Of a stretch of DNA of 64,000 nt, positions 15,661 through 24,200 are shown one piece after another (the first letter of the stretch is position 1; each line of letters starts with the position of its first letter). This DNA is from Gigantopelta aegis. Its lineage: Eukaryota > Mollusca > Gastropoda > Neomphalida > Peltospiridae. A model generated the notes under the pieces. That model was not told the DNA's origin, searched no databases, and was given only the letters and a program-made list of their open reading frames with translations. Both the position numbers and the translations under genes were made by a program. The stretch covers positions 76,619,638-76,683,637 of the forward strand of contig NC_054704.1 in NCBI RefSeq assembly GCF_016097555.1, written 5' to 3'.

Positions 15661-15711
<51 letters not shown>

Positions 15712-16920
15712 GGCAATGTACAGAGGACATTTTATTTTTTTAATTTTGATGAGTAATAATGACAGTAAGACTAATTCTTGTTGTGTTGTGCGTATCACCT
15801 ATTCTGTTTGGGTTTTTTAAATTAGAAAGTCGATGAGCAGTTGCGTGTGGCGGCGGAGGCGTTCCTGGAGAGCCCCGACGGCTGTGAGGTGGTAATGAAC
15901 AACAAGACCATCTACCTGACACAGATACTCAAGTGGTATCAAGAGGACTTCGGAAAAGACAAGGCAGAGGTGAGAGAAGATTACCGCCAATACCCAACAT
16001 CTGTAAAATAAACAGATTAATTTAATAATATCGTGGCTCAGTTTTATTTTATTTATTTAGGGGCGGGACATAGCCCAGTAGTAAAGTGCTGCCTGATGCA
16101 TGGTCGGTTTGGGATCGATCCCCGTCGGTGGATCCATTGGGCTATTTCTCGTTCCAGCCAGTGCACCCACCATGACTGGTATATCATAGGCCATGGTATG
16201 TGCTATACTGTCGCTGGGATGGTGCATATAAAAGATCCCATGCTCTTAATTGAAAAATGTAGCAGGTTTCCTCTCTAAGACTATGTCAGAATTACCAAGA
16301 TGAAAAAAATTGTTAAACAAAACAAACTTCTGTTATTATTATTTTCTTTTTTTATATATTTAAAAACAAAATTTATTACCTCAGCTGTAACTCGTAACTG
16401 CAAAAATATATTATCCATTAAGAAAATATTACTCCTTCGTGTACCATGCCATATTATTGAACAATTTAGCACTTGGCAGAAATGCAAAAAGATGTCATGT
16501 TCAAAGAATTGTATTTTATTTGTTTCTGTTTCAATTATTAAATTTGTTATAAAACATTATTTAATACAATTAGTTTTAGATTTTTTCTACAAAATAAATA
16601 GAACTTTTTTTTCTTTTTTTTATTATCTGTGAAAATGAATAAAATAGCTCTAGCAGTACTCAAAATAGCATATAACTGGTTTACATTATTTCTATATTTG
16701 ATATGTTCTATGAAAAAAACACAACTTTGTAATAAATAGAATAAAGTTATTACCAGTTAGCATGTTTATGTCTTGATAAAGCTGGTGATAAGTGGAAGTT
16801 ATTTCACTCAGGACATAAACTTATTAACTTAATAACTAGTGTTATGTTGATTTCCTCTGCACATTACATTAATATTCAAGGGTGTAGGAAGGTGCCAATA
16901 AGTGGGCACACACACACACA

Positions 16921-16973
<53 letters not shown>

Positions 16974-17235
16974 ACACACACAGCAGACAGACACACAAAC
17001 ACACACACATAAACCGTCCCTGCTGCTACTGGATAAAAAAAAAGTGCCCCCCCCCCCCCCCTACTTCTTACATCAGTGATAATTAGTTCTTATTTTCTTT
17101 TCTTCTCTTTAGATGGTATCCTGGGTGAGAGACCACGTACCAGAAGGTGAAAAGCGAAACCACATGTCCGAACTCATTGATGGAAAGAAATACAAAGTTA
17201 CTTTCATGTCATATGATTGGTCCGTTAACTCTTAG
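1539..17235 (+). CDS. DEP and DUF547 domain protein, 3' part of the gene (eight exons)
   Basis: Exons read as 1539-1700, 2321-2491, 8033-8106, 12399-12596, 12831-12924, 13432-13565, 15826-15969 and 17113-17235, all with AG/GT borders and matching phases; the stop is TAG at 17233. About 366 residues are visible. The first exon starts in mid-codon, so more exons lie before the window. The first two exons form a DEP domain ([20 protein letters not shown], then [12 protein letters not shown]). The fourth exon carries the DUF547 core [19 protein letters not shown], and the sixth carries [15 protein letters not shown], the Cys-containing hallmark of DUF547. DEP domains usually bind membranes or G-protein partners. 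DUF547 has no settled reaction, although its conserved Cys and His suggest an enzyme fold. Related invertebrate and plant proteins often carry a glutaredoxin domain upstream; that part would be outside this window. No frameshift is seen. Introns hold SINEs, a hAT-like element and microsatellites. The family call is firm; the function is unknown. Confidence 0.9.
2041..2095 (+). repeat. Direct duplication of CATAAACTTTTATAACATTG
   Basis: CATAAACTTTTATAACATTGTT occurs twice in a row. Confidence 0.75.
2239..2274 (+). repeat. (ATT)n microsatellite
   Basis: About 12 ATT units with one slip, 45 bases before the exon at 2321. Confidence 0.85.
2563..3380. mobile_element. TTAA-type inverted-repeat element, copy 1
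   Basis: Ends TTAAAGCCGCACACCCTAG and CTAGGGTGTGTCCCTTTAA. The right half shares AAAATGCATTTTGTGGTATT and CACCAGGATTACC with copies 22326-22691, 33006-33362 and 63384-63762. It is about 818 bp against 360 in the others, so it is longer or contains an insertion. In a DEP-gene intron. Confidence 0.75.
3381..6311. other. DEP-gene intron, no gene seen
   Basis: AT-rich intron with homopolymer runs (G/C runs near 4350, 5350, 5580). Short open frames show no family resemblance. Confidence 0.6.
6312..6560 (+). mobile_element. tRNA-derived SINE of another subfamily
   Basis: The head GCGCAGTGGTTAAGCCATCG resembles the GGCCTCGG family, but the body is different (CAGACAGCCCAGATAGCTAA; tail TAAGCATGAAAATAAGTTGA). 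Box B is GGGTTTGCAGCCC. It lies in an intron of the DEP-DUF547 gene. Confidence 0.7.
6567..6930 (+). repeat. Two diverged tandem copies of about 175 bp
   Basis: TTTGGTGGTGTACATCCTAT / TTTGGTGGTATACACCCTAT and TTAACTGCTGTGTCACCCAA occur in both copies in the same order, followed by a CTATGCATTAA-type stretch. In a DEP-gene intron. Confidence 0.7.
7120..7330 (+). repeat. Fragments of a CGACACCCCAGCAC-type repeat
   Basis: GTTTAATGACATCTCGGCAG (7127) and GTTTGACAACACCCCAGCAC (7271) are diverged direct copies, each followed by TATTGGGTGTCA / ACTGGATGTCAAACAATGG. A third short piece is at about 7745 (TTTAACGACACCCCAGCATG). Confidence 0.55.
7487..7690. repeat. Interspersed repeat, copy 1 (GGTGATGACCAGG)
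   Basis: TGGTGAGAACATCATTAGTT, ACTGGCTGCTCCTAGGTGAT and CATCCAATGAAAAAACAGCA align with 35748-35945 in the same orientation. Confidence 0.7.
7775..8005 (-). repeat. CAAGGGCCATAACTC repeat, minus-strand copy
   Basis: GTAGCTTTATCATGTATTTT, ACAGATCAAGTTTGATTTTT and ATTATGGCCCTTGAACTTAG are the reverse of the 45040-45420 order. It ends just before the DEP-gene exon at 8033. Confidence 0.6.
8619..8994 (+). mobile_element. tRNA-derived SINE, GGCCTCGG family, full length
   Basis: The head GGCCTCGGTGGCATAGTGGT, box B GGGTTCGGATCCC and the tail GTTGAGTGCATCATTAAATA with (TTTC)n are all present. ATTTGTTAATAA at 8607-8618 and 8995-9006 is a perfect target duplication. It lies in an intron of the DEP-DUF547 gene. 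Confidence 0.93.
9007..12085. other. DEP-gene intron with clustered GTCAGTTACC motifs
   Basis: TGCGTCAGTTACC (9273), TGGTAACTGACGT (9426), GTCAGTAACTGATG (9449), TATGTCAGTTAC (twice at 11661-11692), GGCGTCAGTTACCC (11871) and GTGTCAGTTACCG (12049) gather at two ends of a 2.8 kb stretch. It may be an eroded element. A SINE lies at 10700-11016 and a G run at 11483-11499. Confidence 0.4.
10700..11016 (-). mobile_element. tRNA-derived SINE, GGGCGGGACGTAGC family
   Basis: On the plus strand it begins with the family tail (GAAATGTTTTATTTAACAAC) and ends with the reverse of the head (ACTGGGCTATATCTTGCCCC). It is diverged in its head and lies in an intron of the DEP-DUF547 gene. Confidence 0.85.
12086..12228. 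mobile_element. Short inverted-repeat element with GATACCATTTATCTTGCAA arms
   Basis: AATACTAC...GATACCATTTATCTTGCAA on the left mirrors TTGTAAGATAAATGGTATCC...TAGTATT on the right. A sibling is at 36199-36333, and a single arm is at about 32600-32650. Confidence 0.75.
12961..13095 (+). mobile_element. SINE head fragment, tRNA-type (ACTCAGTCAGTAAAG)
   Basis: GGATCTAACTCAGTCAGTAA and CGATTCTCTAATTGAAG match the head of the SINE variant at 13593 and 30197. The 3' half is absent. Intronic. Confidence 0.6.
13138..13415 (+). repeat. Degenerate short tandem repeat, CATGAGTTCATGACCTTTAAC type
   Basis: About a dozen imperfect units of 20-25 bp with ATGAGTTCATGACC and TTTAACCT cores run up to the acceptor of the DEP-gene exon at 13432. 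Confidence 0.75.
13751..15115. mobile_element. hAT-like inverted-repeat element, 1.37 kb, inside a SINE
   Basis: The ends are perfect mirror images: CAGGGCATAAAATTT and AAATTTTATGCCCTG. Further inside both sides carry GTCGTTCGT/ACGAACGA repeats. The host SINE shows CTTTTG at 13745-13750 and CTTCTG at 15116-15121, a probable 6-bp duplication with one change. CAGGG...CCCTG ends fit the hAT group, although hAT duplicates 8 bp as a rule. The inner part 14390-14630 is related to 37590-37790. No transposase is seen. Confidence 0.75.
14390..14630. repeat. Interspersed repeat with TGCCCGAAT motifs, copy 1
   Basis: ATGCCCGAATCTGTATAAC, ATGATGGAAATATATGG and TTTGCCCGAATATCTC match 37590-37790 (CACGAATCTGGAACG, ATGATGGAAATACATGG, CTGCCCGAATATCCC) in the same orientation. 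Part of the inside of the hAT-like element. Confidence 0.65.
15395..15479. repeat. (TG)n then (TA)n microsatellite
   Basis: TG-rich stretches at 15395-15450 followed by about 14 TA units. Confidence 0.9.
15472..15603. mobile_element. Short inverted-repeat element between TA runs
   Basis: TATATGAAGAGTTTAGGCAG at the left mirrors CGCCTGAACTCTTCATATA at the right. TA microsatellites lie on both outer sides. In a DEP-gene intron. Confidence 0.65.
15595..15711. repeat. (TA)n-(CATA)n-(TA)n compound microsatellite
   Basis: About 25 TA units, 12 CATA units and 12 TA units in a row. The long reading frames over it are products of the repeat. Confidence 0.93.
16060..16298 (+). mobile_element. tRNA-derived SINE, GGGCGGGACATAGC family, 3' shortened
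   Basis: GGGGCGGGACATAGCCCAGT head, TTTGGGATCGATCCCCGTCG box B region and GGGATGGTGCATATAAAAGA body. It lies in the last intron of the DEP-DUF547 gene. Confidence 0.88.
16907..17012. repeat. (CA)n microsatellite
   Basis: Long CA run with a few GACA breaks, about 100 bases before the last DEP-gene exon. Confidence 0.93.
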
Positions 17236-17411
17236 TGGCCAGCTGGTGTTTAGTAATAGGATATAAACTACTGAGATCTGATATTGCAATAGTACTGATA
17301 TTATTTTTTGGTGTATTTCTTTTTATTAGACTGTATGTTTAACCGATTTGATTTGATACTGATTCCTTAGTTTTTATCTAACTCTTAATATCTTGTGTAG
17401 ATAGTGGAAAC

Positions 17412-18122
17412 AATATTTGCAATCTAATTAAAATTAACTCCACTATTACATGTGGATCTAACAGCAGCCAGTTGGAGCTCATGTCCACCAATCAAAGCCT
17501 TACTTGCAGAATCATGCCAGTGATTTATAAATAATTTGAAAATATTCACAATTATCATGAGGGTATACGATATGTTTCATGTGAATTACAAATGCCTTAT
17601 TTAGGCCAGTAGAACTAATTTTAATCAGATTGCTAACAACACTGCGTAGTTTCCAATGTCCAGGTAACATTTCGTCTGTAAATAATAATTTAAATATTGA
17701 CCAATCACACTTCGCCTTTTATAACGTTATTTGGGAGCATACAAATTCTAAAATATCGGGCGAGTCTATTTTAGTGGCCGCAGTACAGCTAACCATACCA
17801 ATACGTACGGGATGGGTTATCAGTCTTCAATTTTACATTAAAAATTATTTATTTATTTATAAAAAACAAACAAAACTAAATCAGTCTTCAGTTTTATATT
17901 ACAAATTATTTATTTTATAAAATAAAATATGTTTTAAGGCATTCGTTATTCACACGAAACATGTCGTATACCCTCAGGATAATTCGGAATGTTTTCAAAT
18001 TATTTTTAAATCACTGGCATGATTCTGCAAGTAAGGTTTTGATTTGTGGACATGAGCTACAACTCGCTGCTGTTGGATCCACATATAATAGTGGAGCTAA
18101 TTTTAATTAGATTGCAATATTT
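17412..18122. repeat. Long inverted repeat, 0.19 kb arms, after the DEP-DUF547 stop
   Basis: Arms at about 17412-17603 and 17932-18122 mirror each other over nearly their whole length (GCAATCTAATTAAAATTA; GCAGAATCATGCCAGTGATT; GAGGGTATACGA). The spacer is about 330 bp and repeats a version of the outer end (ACTAATTTTAATCAGATTGC). It begins 176 bases after the stop codon and is probably in the 3' UTR. Confidence 0.85.
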
Positions 18123-18127
18123 GAAGA

Positions 18128-18366
18128 GTTTCATCGCAAAACGCGATAAATGCCATATTAAAAACCATTGTGCAAACACCACTCATACACTGTTCACACG
18201 TAGAAAAACACCAGTTCAAATTCAGTTTTCAGCAAAACGCAATACGATTGTTTGAGGATATATAGCAGATTGCAGAGAAACTGGTGTAGTGTTTATGGTG
18301 GTTTGGAATAAAATGTTTTTAGGATTGGGTGTGTATATTGGCCTTTATTGCATTTTGCGATGAAAC
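18128..18366. mobile_element. Short inverted-repeat element, GTTTCATCGCAAAACGCGAT ends
   Basis: GTTTCATCGCAAAACGCGAT at the left mirrors TTGCATTTTGCGATGAAAC at the right. It abuts the long inverted repeat before it. Confidence 0.72.
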
Positions 18367-20950
18367 TTCATTTGTAGGCTGAAAAACATTGTACCATTCC
18401 ACAGTACCAATGTGTATATTGATCTCTATGTCCATCTGTACATCTGACCATATGAAAAACCTGTGATAGTAAGAAGTTTGATTTTTGTTTCAGTGTAATT
18501 GATATGATATTGATAATAATTACAAAGAAGTATTTATTAACATTTGGGCCATTGCACAACAACGTGAAGAATATATACCTAAATAATCTGTATCTGCATT
18601 GTACAGTTTTGGGGAGGGTAAAAAAAATGACAGATTCATACTACATATTGGAATGTTTATGTAAATTAAAACAACATGATTATGTGGAAAACATTTAATG
18701 GATTTTATTACTAAAGTAAAACGATAAACATTACTGTTGGTAACAAGTTAGTGTGACAACACCAAGCACGACCGTTTTCAAGCATCAAACAAAATTGCCT
18801 TCTCCATGCAATCTGTTATTGAAAAGCCCTAAGTGAAAGTTGTTATAGATGTTATAGCTGAGTGATTTAACATCATGAACTGTCAAATGTTACACAAACT
18901 GGTGCAGTAGGTTCGAATCCCATCAGTGTATACTCTTAATGTTGTTTTCTTATTAGATACACTTGGTTTTCAGGAGACTTACACTATTAATATTTTTGAC
19001 TCCTTTTTTTTGTTGTTCTTTTGTTTTTGCAATACTCTGATACCCAGCCACTATTCAGAGCAGGCTTCTATTTTTTTTCATTCTAAATTTTCTAACAAAG
19101 CCTTGTTTTAAGGTTTTTAATGGGTTTAAAAAAAAAAAAATTAACGGTTTTTAATGTTGGCTTTCCAAAAATTTTTGTAGACATTAAGAACAAATGGATT
19201 AGGCACAAGTTATACAACTTACAAGGCCTTCTCCATAATACATACATGTTACGACATGTCCTGTTGTTCTCACCATGTGGTTATAAGCTTTTGACGTCAT
19301 GCAAAATAAGTGTCGAGTATAATGTGATCATTAACCTGACAATGCTACAATAGCAGACACAGGCCTTTATGTAAGACAGGTGTATCTTCTTCTTCTTTTG
19401 TGACTGTCTAAGACTAAGCCTCAAATCGAGGTTTGCTTCTAGTTAAGGATTTACGGTACATCAAATTAAACTATGATGACTTTTTTTTATGATATGTGTC
19501 CAATTAAAATAGAAGTGATATTATGTGCTGGTAACAATCAGTCAATAATTTATTTTATATATCAACATGAATCATACAGAAACATGAACAATAACAGTGA
19601 TGAGAAATGTGTTCATCAAAGCATTGAAGAAATACGGGTTTCTCTATATATACTGCATGTTACTCAAGATGAAATAAAAATGACACTCAGTTTATTTTTA
19701 AAAAGACTATCCTGCATTTGTAGCCATTGTAACATATCTTCAGTGAATATAGCTGTTTTTAATTATTAAAATTACCGTATACTTGCATTTTCTTGCTTAG
19801 TTAGAACATGAACTTATGAAATTTAGTATTTAATGCATTATATTAAAATTTTCAACTACCACACAAAATTTTAAGTAATTGGTTGAAGAGAATCCTGAAT
19901 TAGTTTTATCTCTATAATGCTTTATGTTTTAAATATTTTATAGGTTTTTATTATCAAGATGTACTATGTATGTAAATGGGTTATTCCACTGTCTATTTAA
20001 ATGGCTACAAATTTACAATAGTGAGCATTCTTTATATATATATATGAAAGGCAACATACTAGTACTCTCATCTCAACCTATGTTTTGAAAACCTACAGAA
20101 TTGTATACAATTTATTTTATTTTTAAACTTGCCAAAATGTGAAACTGTTATTAAAATATTTACAAGTTTATTTTGTTTGAAAATAATATTTAATTGTCTC
20201 AATATATACATATGTATCTTATTTTGTTATCTGTTTCATAATACCTACATGTTATATATATTATATGCAATAAAAAAAAAAAAAGTTATTGGATGTGGAA
20301 TGTTGAACTATTGCAAACAATACTCCTTTGTTTTATTTTATTTAACAAATAATATAGAATACTATATACACTTTCATGTTTTTGTTTACTACTCTACATT
20401 CTATATTTATTGAGTTTTTGTTTTTTTTATTACTATTTTATTTTATTTTTCTTTAGCTTATTAACGTTAAAATAGTAACACACAACAAAATACAGTTGCA
20501 AACTATGAACGTTTAAGGTAAAAGTGGAAAATTAATTCATTCTGCTATTGCAGTCTGTCAGTATATGCATTTGTCAGGCAACTGCGAAATATATACATGT
20601 ATTTGTATTCAATTATTATATCTAAAATTACATATCTATATATATATCTTTCTTGTAATTTTTAAATTTTACATGTTCTGTCTGTTGTCACATGTAGCAC
20701 TATATGTCATTAAAATATACACAACTGTATATTTCTTTAGGTTTTTTTCTTCTCAAACTTCATTCTGTAGTTTTGATTCCCGTGTGATGAACATTCTGGT
20801 TTCAGAATTTCATCATTGATCATCAGTTGTAATCAGTTTGCATCAACTAATCAACTTTCAGTTATACACTCACTTAGAATTACTTGAGATGTGATTAATC
20901 TGTTAACTCTGGTGTTTCACTTGAACCGTTTTTATCCTACTGATGGGGGG
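18367..20950. other. Downstream of the DEP-DUF547 gene, no gene seen
   Basis: Very AT-rich, with several AATAAA signals (for example near 20269, followed by an A run). It may include the 3' UTR end. Confidence 0.5.
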
Positions 20951-21830
20951 TGGGGGGTGAGGCATAGCCTAGTGGTAAAGTGGGCCCGTTGTGTTATTTC
21001 TTGCTCCAGCCAGTGCACCACGACTGGTACATCAAAGTTCTGTAGTATGTACTACGGGATGGTGCATATAAAAGATCCACTGCTGCTAATCGAAATGAGT
21101 AGTCAATGAAGTGGCGACAGTGGGTTTCCAGTGGAATATATGTATAAAAAGTACGAGTATTCAGTACTGTATTTTGAAAATTGCACAAAAGCCTCTTGCT
21201 TCGGACTAGGACACTCGACCCGACAGAGCTCCGTACACAGGTGTTGACAGATGTTGATTGTAACCAGTTGCAAATTCTGGGTCCTTTGTTTTAATTGGAG
21301 TGTAATACATTGATGGCTCTCTAAACCAAGAATGGTGCTATCGTTAATGTCTGTGTAATCTCTTGACTGACTCAGCGACTTTGACAAATGTCTAGCCTAG
21401 TGGCAGTCGATTGACACTACTGTAGGTCCGACTTCAGTGACTGGCGATATACTTAGGCAGACTTTAAAATCACAAACGTCTGAAACACCAGACCACTATT
21501 GACCACTATTTATTTATTATTTTAAATCATGCACGAGATACCGATGTCTGGGCTGGCCGGTCCGCTTGACCGATAGGAATTTGTTCCATTAATAGAAATG
21601 GACAGGTGCTTCGGACCGACAAGAATGACAAAAGTGGGACCGGCAAACGCGCGGTTTTTCAAAATAGATCGAGAATCGGTCCCAGACCGGGAAAAAAGGG
21701 CTTTTCCCCACCCCTGGTTTCCACCCTCGATATCTGTGTGGTCCTTAACCACATGTCTGATGCCATATAACCGTAAATAAAATGTGTTGAGTGCGTCGTT
21801 AAATAAAACATTTCCTTCCTTCCTTATTCT
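20951..21830 (+). mobile_element. SINE split by a 0.6 kb insertion
   Basis: The first part, 20951-21130, ends at GTGGCGACAGTGGGTTTCC; the second part resumes at about 21722 (TCGATATCTGTGTGGTCCTT) and ends in (TTCC)n. Together they give the normal SINE order. The insert at about 21131-21718 is described separately. Confidence 0.8.
21131..21718. mobile_element. Insert of hAT-like type inside a SINE
   Basis: GGTTTCC is found on both sides of this 0.6 kb block. The right end read on the minus strand starts CAGGGGTGGGGAAAAGCCC, a typical hAT start; the left end CAGTGGAATATATG pairs with it only weakly. No coding signal is seen. Confidence 0.5.
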
Positions 21831-22325
21831 ACTGGTTTTAAATGAGTTTTCACTTGACGATGTCAACATTCAGTTGACGAAACAGTGAGATTTTAAACTT
21901 GTGGTTTTATACAGAGACTTTACTTTTATTAGAATTATATAAACAGATTTGAATTATTAGGACTATGCACCTATTGTGTTCACTGGGAAAGGCCATACAT
22001 ATCGTTGATTTTACATTTAATGCCTATTCAACATCTGGAAAGTAGGTAGCAACTGGTTTAATGTGCTTAATTCCAGGTAAGGTTCAAAACGTGAAGGCAA
22101 GGGGTGTTGATAGAATGACATGGACAATTTGAATAACACTGTAAAAAAAAGGGTAAAACCATCAACTTTTAATAATGAGATCATTTTCAAATTTCATTAT
22201 GACATTTTACATATTGCCTACCGACTAGTATACACATTTAAGAAGAAACATGCAGACTTACTGTATATACAACAGTTATTTATTCTGACTGAACAGTGAT
22301 TGTGAAAATATGAACTGCTCAGTCA

Positions 22326-22691
22326 TTAAAGGGACATACCCTAGTTTTTAAACACTAAGGCATATTTTTAAACTATTGGAGCCGTTCTTGATAACTGAAA
22401 TCATACTTTACTTAGATTTTATTGTTTAGATTATCCATTTCCATACATTCGAAGTGTTTTGGTCATCCTGGTCTTTTTAATATCACAAAATGCATTTCTG
22501 ATATTTTTAAAAATGCACGTGCATCTGAGAAGTAACAGTTATGGAGTCGATTTTTGGAGGGTATTTCACCATTTCAAAGTCACAGACTCATGTTTCACTC
22601 AGTTGTAACTTTATCCAAATGTGTCACAGGTTTGTAGATTAACTAAACGTAGTGTTAATTTTCACAGGTTGAAACTAGAGTGTCCATTTAA
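22326..22691. mobile_element. TTAA-type inverted-repeat element, copy 2
   Basis: TTAAAGGGACATACCCTAGT at the left and ACTAGAGTGTCCATTTAA at the right, with TTAA at both ends. GGTCATCCTGGTCTTTTTAA and AAAATGCATTTCTGATATTT are the conserved inner motifs. TTAA targets point to the piggyBac or Kolobok groups. Confidence 0.85.
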
Positions 22692-23177
22692 TGTTATAAT
22701 GGCACTGTATAATGTAATGTTCTTGAGATAACAACAAATGTGACATTTATCACATTACATGATTCACAGCTAGGTGAATGCAGGTTGAAACTACTCTGGG
22801 CGAAACAACCAGTTATCCAGCTATGTAATATCCCACATATTTAAGAAACTTAAAAAAAAAAAACAATCCTTTTCTTTCCAAATAAACCCCCACCTACTCC
22901 CCCCTCCAAACACCCCCCCCCCACACACACACACAAAACCCACAAAAAAAACCCCACAAAAAAACAAACAAACAAATGTACACATAAAAACAAATTAAAA
23001 TTCCACAACAGAACGACAGCAGTTTTTATTTTTGTTAACCAAGTGTTAAAGATTCAACTGGCAAAATACTCCCCACTTGTTAAAATATGGTCCTGTAAAA
23101 TAAGCCTTGGCACATGACAAGCCTAAATTAATATGACCAAATGTTTGACATGCAACAGCCGATTTTTAATCAATCAG

Positions 23178-23254
23178 TTAGCTCGAGTGCCCTCTATCTC
23201 TCCACGACATCATATATACACAAAGGGGAGGGCTAGAGGACACTCGAGCTATAA
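23178..23254. repeat. Short hairpin with GCTCGAGTG arms
   Basis: TTAGCTCGAGTGCCCTCTAT mirrors CTAGAGGACACTCGAGCTATAA over about 24 bp with a short loop. Confidence 0.7.
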
Positions 23255-23282
23255 ATCAATGTGCTTCCACTACACTTTTTAT

Positions 23283-23830
23283 TTGGGGCGGGACATATTC
23301 CATTTGTAAAGAGTTCGCCTCATGCGTGGTCAGTTTAGGATTGATCCCCGTCGGTGGGTCTACTGGGCTATTTCTCGTTCCAGCCAGTGCTGGACAACTG
23401 GTATAACAAAGGCTGTGGTATATGCTAGATCGTGTCTGTGGGAAGAAGTTTGTTTTGTTTAACGACACCACTGGAGCACATTGATTAATTAATCATCGGC
23501 TATTGAATGCCAAACATTTGGTTATTCTGACTGAGGAAACCCGGTACATTTTTCCTAATGCAGAAAGGAATCTTTTATATGCACTTTCCCACAGACAGGA
23601 AAGCACATAACACAACATTTGCCCAGTTTTGGTGCACTGGTTGGAACGAGCTGTTTGTGGGATGCTGCATATAAAAGATAATTTGACGCTAATCGGAAAA
23701 AGTAGTCCATTGGCGATAGCCAGTTTCCCCTCTGATTATATTCTGGGTCCTTAGCCATATGTCAGACGCCATATAACCCATCATTAAAATGTGTGGAGTG
23801 CGTCGTTAATTGAATAAAGCATACTTTCCT
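23283..23830 (+). mobile_element. SINE interrupted by a second, opposite SINE fragment
   Basis: Plus-strand SINE parts lie at 23283-23442 (GGGGCGGGACATATTCCATT) and about 23643-23830 (GTGGGATGCTGCATATAAAA to CTTTCCTTCC). Between them lies a minus-strand fragment beginning TTTGTTTTGTTTAACGACAC (about 23443-23642). The SINE-in-SINE order is clear. Confidence 0.75.
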
Positions 23831-24200
23831 TCCCAGCCCACACTTTTATAGAAAAAAAGAAGAAAAAAAAGAAGTTATTATTATTATTGTATTTTGTTGC
23901 TTTTTTTTCATTTTCGAAAAAATATTTATTCATTGTCAGCTGGAATTATTGTTACATTTATTATTATTAATATTTACTGCAAATAAAGAGAGTTGGGGAT
24001 TTCCCTTAATTAACATCTTTTGAGCATTTTTACTGTTGGCCAATCACATTTTTCGTTACATACTATGAATGTTTATTAATCGACGTCACAAGGTCAAATA
24101 TCTAAACTAGACATGCGTAGTGAAACCAAATAGTATATCCGCTTTATGCACATGTGTTTGTGTTTGACTCTTTGAGCTCGAAGTTTGACATTCACAGAAC

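Larger units (their letters stand above)
22692..24200. other. Region upstream of AGPAT5
   Basis: Contains a C/A-rich stretch (22895-22990), the hairpin 23178-23254 and the nested SINEs. The last 150 bases before ATG 24201 are the likely AGPAT5 promoter; CGACGTCA at 24079 is a CRE-like site. No TATA box is obvious. Confidence 0.4.

Noticed and set aside
15513-15820. Several 60-79 codon frames rich in Ile-Tyr and His-Thr
   Set aside because: They are translations of the TA/CATA microsatellite on both strands.
16844-17086. 80-codon frame of His-Thr repeats
   Set aside because: It is the CA microsatellite.
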